From Bacteroidota bacterium (lineage in GTDB: Bacteria; Bacteroidota; Bacteroidia; Chitinophagales; Chitinophagaceae): a DNA stretch of 64,000 nucleotides. The stretch covers positions 105,507 through 169,506 of the forward strand of contig VBAR01000004.1 in the NCBI GenBank assembly GCA_005882315.1, read 5' to 3'. Positions 45,683 to 54,269 of the stretch are shown here, in pieces. Every line of letters begins with the position of its first letter. Position 1 is the first letter of the stretch. Under the pieces are notes generated by a model that was not told the DNA's origin, did not search any database, and saw nothing but the letters and a program-made list of their open reading frames with translations. The position numbers and the translations under genes were made by a program.

Positions 45683-45874
45683 ATGAAAAGGATGCTACTG
45701 TTAATATTAAGTTTTGCATTTTTAGGCTTGTGGATAGTTGGGTTATTTTCTCCTGACCGGTCGTCAAGCATACATATAGCTTTGATCGTTGCATTGCTTT
45801 TCTTTTTACGTTCGATTATGACATTAGGTGTAGATATTCCTGCGGTTAAAAAAACCTCCAAAGAGAATAATTGA
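45683..45874 (+). CDS. Two-helix small membrane protein, lmo0937-like
   Basis: 63 aa. Helices at residues 3-21 and 29-45 separated by SPDRSSSIH, the layout of lmo0937-type stress proteins (LWIVGL ... IHIALIVALLFFL). Role unknown. 47 bp after the DUF1328 stop. Confidence 0.7.
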   Translation: MKRMLLLILSFAFLGLWIVGLFSPDRSSSIHIALIVALLFFLRSIMTLGVDIPAVKKTSKENN

Positions 45875-45977
45875 ATTTCCGGAATGCGATAGTAAAAAAA
45901 GTATGCAGTAGTAATACGGCATGATTCTTTAAGTAATCCATAGTTAAAACAATTTTTAAACATTAAAAACCATTTTT

Positions 45978-46256
45978 ATGAGTACTTCAAACATATTAGT
46001 TGCCTTTCTTGCCGGAGCAGCAGTAGGCGCAGTAGCGGGAATTTTATTGGCACCAGATTCAGGTCCAAATACCCGAAAAAAAATTTTCAATAAGGCTGGC
46101 GACCTGGCAAACTCTGTGAAAAATTCCGTTGGTAGTTTTATTGATGGAGCAAAAGAAACTTACGCCGGTGTTAAAGAAGATGGAGAAGAATTTGTTGATA
46201 AAACAAAAGCAAAGCTTGGTTCTGCAAAAAATGAGATGAAAAACGCTTTGTCTTGA
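45978..46256 (+). CDS. YtxH-like envelope stress protein
   Basis: 92 aa. One glycine-rich N-terminal helix (LVAFLAGAAVGAVAGILLAP) followed by DSGPNTRKKI and an amphipathic helical tail of LEA-like character. Matches YtxH/GvpP-type general stress proteins. Second-level member of the island. Confidence 0.88.
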   Translation: MSTSNILVAFLAGAAVGAVAGILLAPDSGPNTRKKIFNKAGDLANSVKNSVGSFIDGAKETYAGVKEDGEEFVDKTKAKLGSAKNEMKNALS

Positions 46257-46304
46257 TTGTTGAAGAAAATTTTTAACCAGCCAGCAGTATAAAAACTGTT
46301 TATC

Positions 46305-46646
46305 ATGCAGTCCATAATTGACAATATAGAGAATCTTGTTTCCAGGGCAGGGGAGATAGCAGAAACAAAAGTTGAGTTATGGAAGCTTCGGGCTGCAGGA
46401 AAAATTTCTGAAACAGTTTCATCAATTATTTCGGTAATAGCAGTTGTTATTCTCACAATTACTGCAATTACAATATTAAGTATTGGAGGGGCATTTTGGA
46501 TCGGATCGGCGATGGGTAATATAAGTTATGGATTTTTTATTGTAGGCGGTTTTTATGTGCTTGCTGGTTTTTTAGTTTATGTATTTCGGCGCAAATTGAT
46601 AAAGAATCCGTTGACGAACCTGATAATAAATAAAATTATTAAGTAG
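46305..46646 (+). CDS. Phage-holin-like (DUF1469) membrane protein
   Basis: 113 aa. N-terminal amphipathic helix (NIENLVSRAGEIAETKVELWKL) then two TM helices with glycines (ITAITILSIGGAFWIGSAMG). Belongs to the group named holin superfamily III but found as a stable chromosomal stress protein next to YtxH. Ends in TAG that overlaps the GTG of the next gene. Confidence 0.8.
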   Translation: MQSIIDNIENLVSRAGEIAETKVELWKLRAAGKISETVSSIISVIAVVILTITAITILSIGGAFWIGSAMGNISYGFFIVGGFYVLAGFLVYVFRRKLIKNPLTNLIINKIIK

Positions 46647-47002
46647 TGGCAACCTCTGTATCAAGCATGACCAGCCTGGAAAAGCGGATACTGGAATTAG
46701 AAAAATTACAGGATCAACAAATGGCCGAATTTAAAATGTCTGCAATGAGTATGATGGAAAGTTTTAGTCCTTCTAATATGATCAGGACAGCATTAAGAGA
46801 TGTAGTTCAATCGCCAGATATACGCAGTGCGGCTATTAATACGGCTATTGGTATGGGTGCAGGGTTACTTGGAAGAAAATTAGTTGTTGGTAATTCGGGA
46901 AATATGTTTAAAAAAATAACCGGGACAGCAGTACAATTCCTGGTTGCCAATTTTGTAAGAAAGAAGATTCCCGAAATGCAGAAAAAAACTAGTGGTATGT
47001 AA
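46646..47002 (+). CDS. Small hypothetical protein coupled to the holin-like gene
   Basis: 118 aa. GTG start shares one base with the previous stop (TAGTG), indicating translational coupling; an ATG at 46667 is the alternative. An N-terminal coiled-coil (TSLEKRILELEKLQDQQ) is followed by a glycine-rich helix (AINTAIGMGAGLLGRKLV). Probably works with the holin-like partner. Function unknown. Confidence 0.65.
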   Translation: MATSVSSMTSLEKRILELEKLQDQQMAEFKMSAMSMMESFSPSNMIRTALRDVVQSPDIRSAAINTAIGMGAGLLGRKLVVGNSGNMFKKITGTAVQFLVANFVRKKIPEMQKKTSGM

Positions 47003-47151
47003 TAATAAAGATCAGAACAAGGAAAATTGTTGGTGAAATTTGCTGGTGCTAATATTTAAAAAAAACTTTGTCCAAATAATCTCCGGCAAACCCTACTAAC
47101 AATTTTTCATTCAATCCGGGTGTAATAATCCCGGTTTAATTACCCTGTGAG

Positions 47152-47180
47152 GAGCCGGATCAGAAGATCTGGCTCTTTTT
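47152..47180 (+). terminator. Terminator of the small membrane protein run
   Basis: Stem GAGCCGGATC (47152-47161) / GATCTGGCTC (47166-47175), AGAA loop, then TTTTT. Confidence 0.88.
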
Positions 47181-47240
47181 GTTGTAAATTACCAGAATGT
47201 ATATAATACAAGCTATCTCCAATATTTAAATTAACATCCA

Positions 47241-48296
47241 ATGAACGTAACCTTTAATAACCGCATCAAGCAGGTATTACTTTTAGCTATATTAATTTTA
47301 CTCATCTGGATCTCTATCCAGGAATTATATCTCTTTCTTCCCGGTTTATTGGGAGCAGTAACACTTTATATTCTGAGTCGTGCTAGTTATTTTCAGCTTG
47401 TATATAAAAAGAAATGGAAAAAAGGAAGGGCTGCAGGTTTATATATTTTGTATTACCTGCTTTTATTGGGGCTTCCGGTTTTTCTTGCCATTACACTTAT
47501 CAGCCCTAAGATGAATGATTTTCTCAGCGATCCTACAGCTACTCTTGAAACTATTAAACAAGCTGTAGCAGAGGTGCAGCAAAAAATGGGTTATACCTTT
47601 GTTTCTGAAAAATCATTATCAGGGTCTCTTGATAAAATGATTGCTTTTCTGCCTTCCTTCTTGAATAGCACAGCTAATCTTCTTGCTAACCTGGTAACAA
47701 TGTTATTCGTTCTGTATTACATGCTATGTAATGGCCGTGAAATTGAGCAAACATTGTTCCGCGTCATTCCATTAAAGGATAACAACACCATAATGCTGGC
47801 TTCTGAAACAAAAAAAATAGTAAAAGCCAATGCATTGGGGATTCCGCTTATTTCAATTATCCAGGGTGCTGCTGCGACCCTCGGCTATTTCATTTTTGGA
47901 GTGAAAGAATGGGCATTATGGGGTTTTCTTACCGGTGTCTTTGCTTTCTTTCCTATAGTAGGGACCATGTTAGTCTGGATACCTTTAGTTATTTATACGT
48001 ATACAAGTGGAAATTCAGTAATGGCAATTGGACTGTTATTCTATAGTCTTATTGTCACCGGCAATGTTGATTATATTGCCCGGATAACTATTATGAAAAA
48101 AATGGGTGATGTACACCCGGTTATTACGGTGTTAGGTGTCATTGTAGGTTTGGGGTTATTTGGGTTTATAGGATTGGTATTTGGACCTTTATTAGTTAGC
48201 TATATAATCGTTCTCTTTAAAATTTATATGAATGAGTTTGTAGAGCCAGTCGAAAAAGAAAAGGAAGAGTTGCAAACTCCTGCAGAAAGTACTTAA
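47241..48296 (+). CDS. AI-2E family transporter
   Basis: 351 aa polytopic membrane protein of the PerM/AI-2E family, with 7-8 helices. Signature near residue 217: KEWALWGFLTGVFAFFPIVG, and VHPVITVLGVIVGLGLFGFIGLVFGPLL near 290. Members export signals or Na+; substrate here unknown. Has a terminator before it, so it is a separate unit at the end of the stress island. Confidence 0.85.
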   Translation: MNVTFNNRIKQVLLLAILILLIWISIQELYLFLPGLLGAVTLYILSRASYFQLVYKKKWKKGRAAGLYILYYLLLLGLPVFLAITLISPKMNDFLSDPTATLETIKQAVAEVQQKMGYTFVSEKSLSGSLDKMIAFLPSFLNSTANLLANLVTMLFVLYYMLCNGREIEQTLFRVIPLKDNNTIMLASETKKIVKANALGIPLISIIQGAAATLGYFIFGVKEWALWGFLTGVFAFFPIVGTMLVWIPLVIYTYTSGNSVMAIGLLFYSLIVTGNVDYIARITIMKKMGDVHPVITVLGVIVGLGLFGFIGLVFGPLLVSYIIVLFKIYMNEFVEPVEKEKEELQTPAEST

Positions 48297-48410
48297 TGCT
48301 TCTTTCGTTTCTCCTGCGGAATTTTTTCCATAAAGATATCGGGGTAAGATGTGTAAGCATCTCCGGTAGGAAAATTTTAACGGAGTAAGGAAAGTATCGG
48401 GAACAACAGG

Positions 48411-48575
48411 TCATTTTTTCCTGGTCTTTGAAAAAATCCAGATCACGAGAAAAATAAATCCAAAAATTAGAATAAATGCCCACCACATACCAGCTTTAAA
48501 AATACCTTCTACAACACCACAGCCGGAAAAAAATATCATTATGGCAAAAAGCAATAGATAGAATATTCGGTTCAT
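48411..48575 (-). CDS. Very small lipoprotein with one extra helix
   Basis: 54 aa from MNRIFYLLLF. Lipoprotein signal FSGCG (Cys near 17) followed by GVVEGIFKAGMWW and a second helix (AFILIFGFIFLVIWIFS). The same pattern occurs as a small stress-linked protein in other Bacteroidota. Role unknown. The start nine codons upstream is rejected. Confidence 0.6.
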   Translation of the reverse strand: MNRIFYLLLFAIMIFFSGCGVVEGIFKAGMWWAFILIFGFIFLVIWIFSKTRKK

Positions 48576-48743
48576 AAATAAATGTTTGAATAGAATTTGC
48601 AATATCTATGCCTCATCTACATATCATCAAATCATTTATAAATGGGAAAAATAATTCTCATACTGAGTAAGAGGAAAAGTCATTTTCATGCGAACAATTG
48701 AAATAAGAAGAGGATAAGCCGATATCTTTCTTATCGGGCACTT

Positions 48744-49868
48744 TTATTTTAACTGGATTGCAATTATATCTCTTTGCGAATCGGTAATGGATTTCTCCCG
48801 GGTGGGGTCAATCCTGATTTCAATTATCGGGGAGGATGATGTTGACTGAATTAGAAAAAGATCTGAATTGGAATAAATAATGAAATCTTTTTTTATCGAA
48901 AACTGGCCGGTGATCTTTTGTAAGTCTGTCCAGAATTCAATAGTGCTTAGCTCGCCAACTTCTTTCTCATTGAAATAAATCTTGGTTCCGGTGTTTATAT
49001 GATCTGCATTTACCGAATCCGTAAGCTGTATAGAAAAATTATAAAAATTTCTGCCGGGCTTTGCTCCATCCAACACATCTAGCAAGGTTGTCATCATTTC
49101 CCTATACTGTTGAAGTTTGCCATGTTGTGTTTCCAGGTTTACATAGCGTATATTATTGCGACCACAATAGATACTCAAGGAACCGTCATCTTTTGCCCGG
49201 CTGTTGGCCTGCAGTATAATATTGTAACCGGCTTCTTTTATTTCTGTATATATTGAAGCCTCAGTTGTAAGAAATAAATCATCGCTATCCTGTTCAGGTA
49301 ATGCATTCACAGTTTCGGCAACCTCATCACGACTATGACCGGGTAAATAATCCCTGATCGAAAAATTTCCTTCTGTATTATTATGCAATGCAATTACACA
49401 TTTTGGATTTTCCGGTATCAGCCGCAAAAGCCATTGACCAAAATTCTCAACCTCGTCTATTACTCTTTCAGAAACTTTTCTCCGATAAAAGAATTCAAGC
49501 GTTGACTTGGTGCCATCACGGGAAAAAATGCGGTTGGGGTCAAACTGGTATGTGACGCCTCTCATTTTGAATCTCACATTTCTCTTCTGCGAATTTTCAA
49601 TTTGTATTAGTATTCCGCCTCTGCTTTCCAACAATTGCCGGGTGGCTTCTACAGATGTAACCTCATCATCGTGCATATTAATGAATACAAGATCCTTTAC
49701 ATCGCCATATTGATGTACATGAATAGGTAGTTTGCGTTCGCCTACAGAGAAGAAATAAGTTTTTTTGCTAACACTTAAAGAGGGCGATTTTAACTCATTC
49801 GGGTCAGCATAGGGTTGAGCCCCTGCGGTAAGGCAATAAAGAAACATGGATAGTAAATATCCTCTCAT
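48744..49868 (-). CDS. Secreted M14-like (carboxypeptidase fold) protein
   Basis: 374 aa, signal peptide ending AGAQ. Residues that match the M14 metal site: His66 and Glu69 in MHDDE, third ligand His162 in ALHNN; Asn112-Arg113 in DPNRIF correspond to the substrate carboxylate motif. An extra C-terminal domain of about 100 residues follows. No close family member comes to mind, so substrate (peptidoglycan peptide, modified amino acid) is open. Confidence 0.65.
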   Translation of the reverse strand: MRGYLLSMFLYCLTAGAQPYADPNELKSPSLSVSKKTYFFSVGERKLPIHVHQYGDVKDLVFINMHDDEVTSVEATRQLLESRGGILIQIENSQKRNVRFKMRGVTYQFDPNRIFSRDGTKSTLEFFYRRKVSERVIDEVENFGQWLLRLIPENPKCVIALHNNTEGNFSIRDYLPGHSRDEVAETVNALPEQDSDDLFLTTEASIYTEIKEAGYNIILQANSRAKDDGSLSIYCGRNNIRYVNLETQHGKLQQYREMMTTLLDVLDGAKPGRNFYNFSIQLTDSVNADHINTGTKIYFNEKEVGELSTIEFWTDLQKITGQFSIKKDFIIYSNSDLFLIQSTSSSPIIEIRIDPTREKSITDSQRDIIAIQLK

Positions 49869-49966
49869 TGGTGGCTGTTTGGTGGTCGTGGACTATAGGT
49901 GGACTATAAAGATAGTGGCAATTCTTATAAACTCAATAGGAAGAAATCTATTTTGTCGAAAGCATA

Positions 49967-50908
49967 TTAATTGACTAGCTCCTCTTTCATTTTTGCTAAA
50001 ACATCCTTCTCGATCATTTTACAGGCAACACTGATCATATTTTTAAATGCTTTTGCCTGGGAAATTCCATGTCCAATGATCACCGGTTTATTTACACCCA
50101 ATACCGGCGTACCTCCGTAGTTTTCAAAATTAAACCTGTCAAAATATTCGTTTTTGATGTTTTTCCTTTGGGTAATATCATAAAGTGATTCCGCAAGCTT
50201 TAGAATGATGTTGCCCGTAAATCCTTCACAAACCATTACATCTGCTTTATCAATAAGTACATCACGGCCTTCAATATTTCCGATGAAATTGATATGCTTG
50301 TTATCCTTAAGCAGGGGATAAGTGGCTTGTGCGAGCAGGTTGCCTTTTCCTTCTTCTTCGCCAACATTCACCAAACCTACTTTTGGACTTTCAATTCCTA
50401 AGATCAATTGCGCAAACACAGAACCCATAATGGCAAACTGGTTCAATTGTTCCGGTTTACAATCTGCATTTAAACCTACATCGAGCAGCAAGCCCGTGCC
50501 TCCATTTTCTTTGGGAATGATTGTAGAAATGGTTGGCCTTAATACTCCTTCCAATGCTTTTATACTAAACAAAGCACCTACCAGCATAGCACCTGTATTA
50601 CCTGCACTGATAAATGCATCTGTTTTACCGGAAGCAAGCAAATGAAAGCCGATGGCAATTGAAGAATCTTGTTTTTCTTTTAAAGCTTTGGTGGGATGTT
50701 CATGCATGTCTATTACCTGTGATGCATGAATAATATGAAGATTGGCGGGGCTTAAACCAGTAGCAGCAATTCCTTCTTCAATTTTTGTTTTGTCCCCGAT
50801 CAAAAACAATTGAATATCCCCGCTACTTTCATTCAAGAATTCTTGTACCCCTTTTACTGCTTCCAGCGGGGCAAAATCACCACCCATCATGTCGAGGCCA
50901 ATATTCAT
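49967..50908 (-). CDS. plsX: Phosphate acyltransferase PlsX
   Basis: Makes acyl-phosphate from acyl-ACP for phospholipid synthesis. 313 aa. N-terminal IGLDMMGGDFAPLEAVKG, then FISAGNTGAMLVGA near residue 103 and VGEEEGKGN near 185; C-terminal VMVCEGFTGNIILK. Last of yceD-rpmF-plsX, a common order in bacteria. Confidence 0.96.
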   Translation of the reverse strand: MNIGLDMMGGDFAPLEAVKGVQEFLNESSGDIQLFLIGDKTKIEEGIAATGLSPANLHIIHASQVIDMHEHPTKALKEKQDSSIAIGFHLLASGKTDAFISAGNTGAMLVGALFSIKALEGVLRPTISTIIPKENGGTGLLLDVGLNADCKPEQLNQFAIMGSVFAQLILGIESPKVGLVNVGEEEGKGNLLAQATYPLLKDNKHINFIGNIEGRDVLIDKADVMVCEGFTGNIILKLAESLYDITQRKNIKNEYFDRFNFENYGGTPVLGVNKPVIIGHGISQAKAFKNMISVACKMIEKDVLAKMKEELVN

Positions 50909-51017
50909 AACGCAATGTAACTATCGTTTGAAAAACTACAAATAAAAAATCCCAAATCCCGCAAATGAAGAGTACTCCACCTGGAATTTGGAATTTGTTA
51001 TCTGGAACTTAATCCTT

Positions 51018-51212
51018 TTATTTTTTAGCACTCGCTATCTCACTTACTACTTTTCCTCTGTAGTAAAGTTTGCCTTCGCTTACATGTGCACGATGGCGTA
51101 CATGTGTTTCGCCAGTAGTGCTGTCGATAGTTAAAGTAGAAGCTGTCGCTTTATAATGCGTTCTGCGTTTTGCACTACGTTGCTGGCTGTGTCGTCTTTT
51201 TGGATTTGGCAT
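51018..51212 (-). CDS. rpmF: 50S ribosomal protein L32
   Basis: 64 aa. PNPKRRHSQQRSAKRRTHYKA start and VRHRAHVSEGKLYYRGKVV end. The usual Cys zinc ligands are absent (C-minus form). Between yceD and plsX. Confidence 0.96.
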   Translation of the reverse strand: MPNPKRRHSQQRSAKRRTHYKATASTLTIDSTTGETHVRHRAHVSEGKLYYRGKVVSEIASAKK

Positions 51213-51242
51213 AACTCAAATATTAAATGTCGTTTTAAAATA

Positions 51243-51797
51243 TCAATTATCTAGATTCTTAAACTTTTCCAATCCTTTCCAGATCGGGTTTTCTTTTTCT
51301 TCGTCTTTCTTTTCTTCAGCCTCCAGTTTTTTCAGCATATCCATAGCTGACTTGTTGCAGTATGGGCCATCCATTTTTTCAAAACTGCAGGTCTTATGCA
51401 TTGGTATGCTCAGGTTAATGAATTCGTAGATCCAGTTCGATACGTCGATATGGCTTTCACCATGACCGATATAATGCACATCCGGATCATCTTCCTGGTT
51501 ATTCATCAGTTCAGGCTCCTGCACCATTTTTACCATCATATTAAACTCATCCCAGAGTTCAAGAGGAAGGTTACTGTTGCACCTGTCGCATACCACTTCA
51601 ATAGTACCACCGACCTCAAACTTCAACTGAATGAAACCTGTTTTCTTATCAAGCCAGAGTTTGATATGTGCTTTACAGTTTTTAAAATCCTGCTGCTGAA
51701 AGGCTATAAAGAACTTATCCGTAATATCATAACTGAACTCATGCGGACCGGGTTTCAACCCCACAATTGCTATTTCAAACTCCCTGCGGTGCGGCAT
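51243..51797 (-). CDS. yceD: YceD/DUF177 family protein
   Basis: 184 aa from MPHRREFEIAIVGL. Zinc-like cysteines CDRCNSNLPLEL in the middle and a C-terminal CSFEKMDGPYCNKSA. In other bacteria needed for 23S rRNA levels or ribosome assembly, always next to rpmF. An upstream in-frame TTG at 51833 is excluded: it lies inside the -7 box. Confidence 0.9.
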   Translation of the reverse strand: MPHRREFEIAIVGLKPGPHEFSYDITDKFFIAFQQQDFKNCKAHIKLWLDKKTGFIQLKFEVGGTIEVVCDRCNSNLPLELWDEFNMMVKMVQEPELMNNQEDDPDVHYIGHGESHIDVSNWIYEFINLSIPMHKTCSFEKMDGPYCNKSAMDMLKKLEAEEKKDEEKENPIWKGLEKFKNLDN

Positions 51798-51830
51798 TTC
51801 TTCAGCTTTTGGTTCTCTAAAAACGGGACG

Positions 51831-51838
51831 CAAAGGTA
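51831..51838 (-). promoter_or_regulatory. -7 box of the yceD-rpmF-plsX operon
   Basis: TACCTTTG on the minus strand, followed by CGTCCC, 33 bp before the yceD ATG. It fixes the gene start downstream of it. Confidence 0.55.
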
Positions 51839-51930
51839 GGGATTTAACCCTTAAAATCAGGGTCGAAATTAAATTATTTTTAGCGCCGGATGCTTATTTT
51901 AGCGTTGATTCTCAAATAAAATCCCGCTGG

Positions 51931-53043
51931 TTGAAAAAAATCATTGCCCGCATATTCACAGTGCTTATGAAAAGCAAGAGCTGGGTTTTTCTCATTGTTA
52001 CAGCTATTGCTATCAAATGGGTTTCGCTTTATCCCGGGTTTATTGAAAAATACTACTCAAACGGCCTTTACCCCCTCATTTCCAGGGCTCAACGCATTTT
52101 ATTTGGCTGGATTCCTTTCAGTATTGGGGATGTATTTTACGCCTTTCTTATACTTATCATTATTTATAAAACATTTCAGCTGATCAAAACAGCCTGGCAA
52201 AAGAAGTTCAACAAACAGTTCTTTATTACCGGCCTTCAGCAGATCATTTTCTTTTTTCTTTTTATGTATGTCTTGTTCTATTTGCTTTGGGGGCTAAACT
52301 ATAACCGGATGGGCGTTGGTCAACAGTTGGATTTAAAGCTGGCAAAATATTCAAATACCGACCTTGATAGCCTCGTAAGCAAACTAACAGAAAAGGTGAA
52401 TTATTATGCGAAAGAGTTTTCCGCCAGCGAAAAAAAATCATTAAAGCGCAAAAGAAATCTTTTCAATGAAACAATGGAGGCTTATGATGAGGCAGTAAAA
52501 CAATATCCTTTTTTGAATTATCAAAGCAAATCGATCAAGCCATCACTTTTCAGCTATGCAGGCAACTATCTTGGATTCCAGGGTTACTATAATCCCTTTT
52601 CAGGCGAGGCACAGGTGAATACAACAGTACCACAAGTTTTGATACCCTTTGTAAGTTGTCACGAAGCAGGACATCAACTGGGCTATGCAAAAGAAAACGA
52701 AGCCAATTTTGCCGGCTATCTAGCCGCAAAAAACTCACAATCACCATATTTCAGGTATTCAGTTTATTCCGACATATTTAGTTATGCCATTACAGATCTG
52801 ATGAGAAAGGACTCTGTGGCGGCTAAAAAATACCTTACACAATTGGATACATTGGTAAAAAAAGACAGGCAGGAACTAAGAGAGTTTTTTTACCGTCACC
52901 GTAATCCTTTGGAAAAAATTATCTCGTGGGGTTATGGAGAATATTTAAAAGCCAATAATCAACCGGCAGGTAAGCAGGCTTATAATGAAGTGGTCGGATG
53001 GTTAATTGCATACTATAAAAAGTATGGGCTTGAGTCATTGTAA
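51931..53043 (+). CDS. DUF3810 membrane metalloprotease-like protein
   Basis: 370 aa, Bacteroidota-specific. Three N-terminal membrane segments (about 15-32, 62-80, 102-120) then a soluble domain with a zinc-protease motif HEAGH (residues 244-248) and a following ENEANFAGYLAA that may supply the third ligand. Substrate unknown. TTG start at 51931 gives a typical MKKII beginning; ATG at 51967 is the alternative. Confidence 0.8.
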   Translation: MKKIIARIFTVLMKSKSWVFLIVTAIAIKWVSLYPGFIEKYYSNGLYPLISRAQRILFGWIPFSIGDVFYAFLILIIIYKTFQLIKTAWQKKFNKQFFITGLQQIIFFFLFMYVLFYLLWGLNYNRMGVGQQLDLKLAKYSNTDLDSLVSKLTEKVNYYAKEFSASEKKSLKRKRNLFNETMEAYDEAVKQYPFLNYQSKSIKPSLFSYAGNYLGFQGYYNPFSGEAQVNTTVPQVLIPFVSCHEAGHQLGYAKENEANFAGYLAAKNSQSPYFRYSVYSDIFSYAITDLMRKDSVAAKKYLTQLDTLVKKDRQELREFFYRHRNPLEKIISWGYGEYLKANNQPAGKQAYNEVVGWLIAYYKKYGLESL

Positions 53044-53073
53044 ACAATATTCTTTTTTGTTTGTTTTACCAGT

Positions 53074-53547
53074 ATGAATAATGTAATAAAGCTTATACTG
53101 TCCATAGCAATTCCACTTGCCGTTGGATTCACCAGCAGTTTTTTTACCATAACCGGAGTCGGAGGCTGGTATCAAACCATACAGCGACCGTCGTGGAATC
53201 CGCCTAACTGGATATTCGGGCCGGTATGGACAATCCTGTATATAATGATGGGTATTGCTCTTTTTCTTATTTGGAAAGCTGATACAACCCGTAATCAGAA
53301 GAATTATGCAATATTGATGTTTGCTTTGCAACTTATATTCAATTTTTTCTGGTCCTTTATTTTCTTTAACCAGCATGAGCCGGGCTGGGCATTTGCGGAG
53401 ATTGTTGCTTTATGGGTTTTGATACTGGTTACTATTTTTACTTTCGCAAAAATTAATAAAATAGCGGCATGGTTACTGGTTCCCTACATTAGTTGGGTAA
53501 GCTTTGCAGCGATACTGAATTATACAATCTGGAAATTGAATAGTTGA
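53074..53547 (+). CDS. tspO: TspO/MBR family membrane protein
   Basis: 157 aa, five helices. Typical signatures: SSFFTITGVGGWYQTIQRPSW near residue 24, PNWIFGPVWTILYIMMG (residues 46-62) and FFWSFIFF. Binds porphyrins and cholesterol-like molecules and affects tetrapyrrole and stress responses. 30 bp after the DUF3810 stop. Confidence 0.93.
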   Translation: MNNVIKLILSIAIPLAVGFTSSFFTITGVGGWYQTIQRPSWNPPNWIFGPVWTILYIMMGIALFLIWKADTTRNQKNYAILMFALQLIFNFFWSFIFFNQHEPGWAFAEIVALWVLILVTIFTFAKINKIAAWLLVPYISWVSFAAILNYTIWKLNS

Positions 53548-53554
53548 TTGAAGT

Positions 53555-54091
53555 TTAGAATTTATTCTTCCACATCATACTCTCCACCGGCTTATCATGC
53601 TGCCCACTGTACTTGGCATTTTTCTTTTGATTGTAGGCTATCTCTATTACACCATCTACAGGGAAATAAATAAGTTGTCCAATTGGCATACCTCTATAAA
53701 CTTTCACGGGTTGCTTTACAGATATTTCCAATGTCCAGTTACCGCAAAAACCAACATCGCCTTTGCCGGCAGTAGCATGTATATCTATTCCCAGGCGCCC
53801 GGTTGAGGATTTGCCTTCAAGAAAAGGAACATGGGCATGAGTTTCGGTGTATTCCAGCGTAACGCCGAGATAAAAAATATGCGGGTATAAAACAAAGCCT
53901 TCGTCCGGGATCTCAAATATTTCTATCTGGTTGTGTTTTTTTGCATCAAGAATATGTTCTTTATAAGTTGCCAGTGTTTTACCAAGATGCACATCATAAC
54001 TGTTACTGCCGAGGCATTCACGATCGTACGGAACTATTTTGATCGTTTCTTTCTGAATTTCTTCCAGGATTCTTGTATCAGATAAAATCAT
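53555..54091 (-). CDS. dcd: dCTP deaminase
   Basis: 178 aa trimeric enzyme forming dUTP for thymidylate synthesis. ECLGSNSYDVHLG near residue 24, EGKSSTGRLGI near residue 91, GWTLEIS-like WTLEISVKQPV and the C-terminal AKYSGQ. Normal length for the monofunctional form. Upstream are two palindromes of the TCCCGATA family. Confidence 0.93.
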   Translation of the reverse strand: MILSDTRILEEIQKETIKIVPYDRECLGSNSYDVHLGKTLATYKEHILDAKKHNQIEIFEIPDEGFVLYPHIFYLGVTLEYTETHAHVPFLEGKSSTGRLGIDIHATAGKGDVGFCGNWTLEISVKQPVKVYRGMPIGQLIYFPVDGVIEIAYNQKKNAKYSGQHDKPVESMMWKNKF

Positions 54092-54113
54092 GTTTTGTTT
54101 TTTATGTACTTAG

Positions 54114-54131
54114 TCCCGATAACTATCGGGA
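54114..54131. repeat. TCCCGATA palindrome, copy 1
   Basis: TCCCGATAACTATCGGGA, 18 bp, one central mismatch pair; 23 bp before the dcd start. Confidence 0.85.
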
Positions 54132-54149
54132 TAATACTATTAGGCTTAT

Positions 54150-54173
54150 GTTGCGTCGCACACTTCAGGGTTC
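54150..54173 (+). repeat. GTTGCGTCGC family, copy 3
   Basis: GTTGCGTCGC-ACAC-TTCAGGGTTC, near-identical to 26726-26749. Confidence 0.7.
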
Positions 54174-54231
54174 TTATCTTTACTGAACATTACAGGCGAC
54201 CTAATTTTTTGCAATGATAAATAAAATCTGC

Positions 54232-54249
54232 TCCCGATAGCTATCGGGA
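54232..54249. repeat. TCCCGATA palindrome, copy 2
   Basis: TCCCGATAGCTATCGGGA, perfect 18-bp palindrome, 20 bp before the phosphopantetheinyl transferase start. Confidence 0.85.
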
Positions 54250-54269
54250 CTAAATCTAAAATAACATCT

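Noticed and set aside
45908..45935. Sigma-54 promoter before the YtxH gene (CGGCATGATTCTTTAA)
   Set aside because: The -12 GC is missing; too weak to list as a site.
46305..46646. Prophage lysis gene based on the holin-like family
   Set aside because: No phage genes nearby; the neighbours are general stress proteins and the family is commonly chromosomal.
51798..51833. Upstream TTG start for yceD
   Set aside because: The TTG is part of the TACCTTTG promoter box itself.
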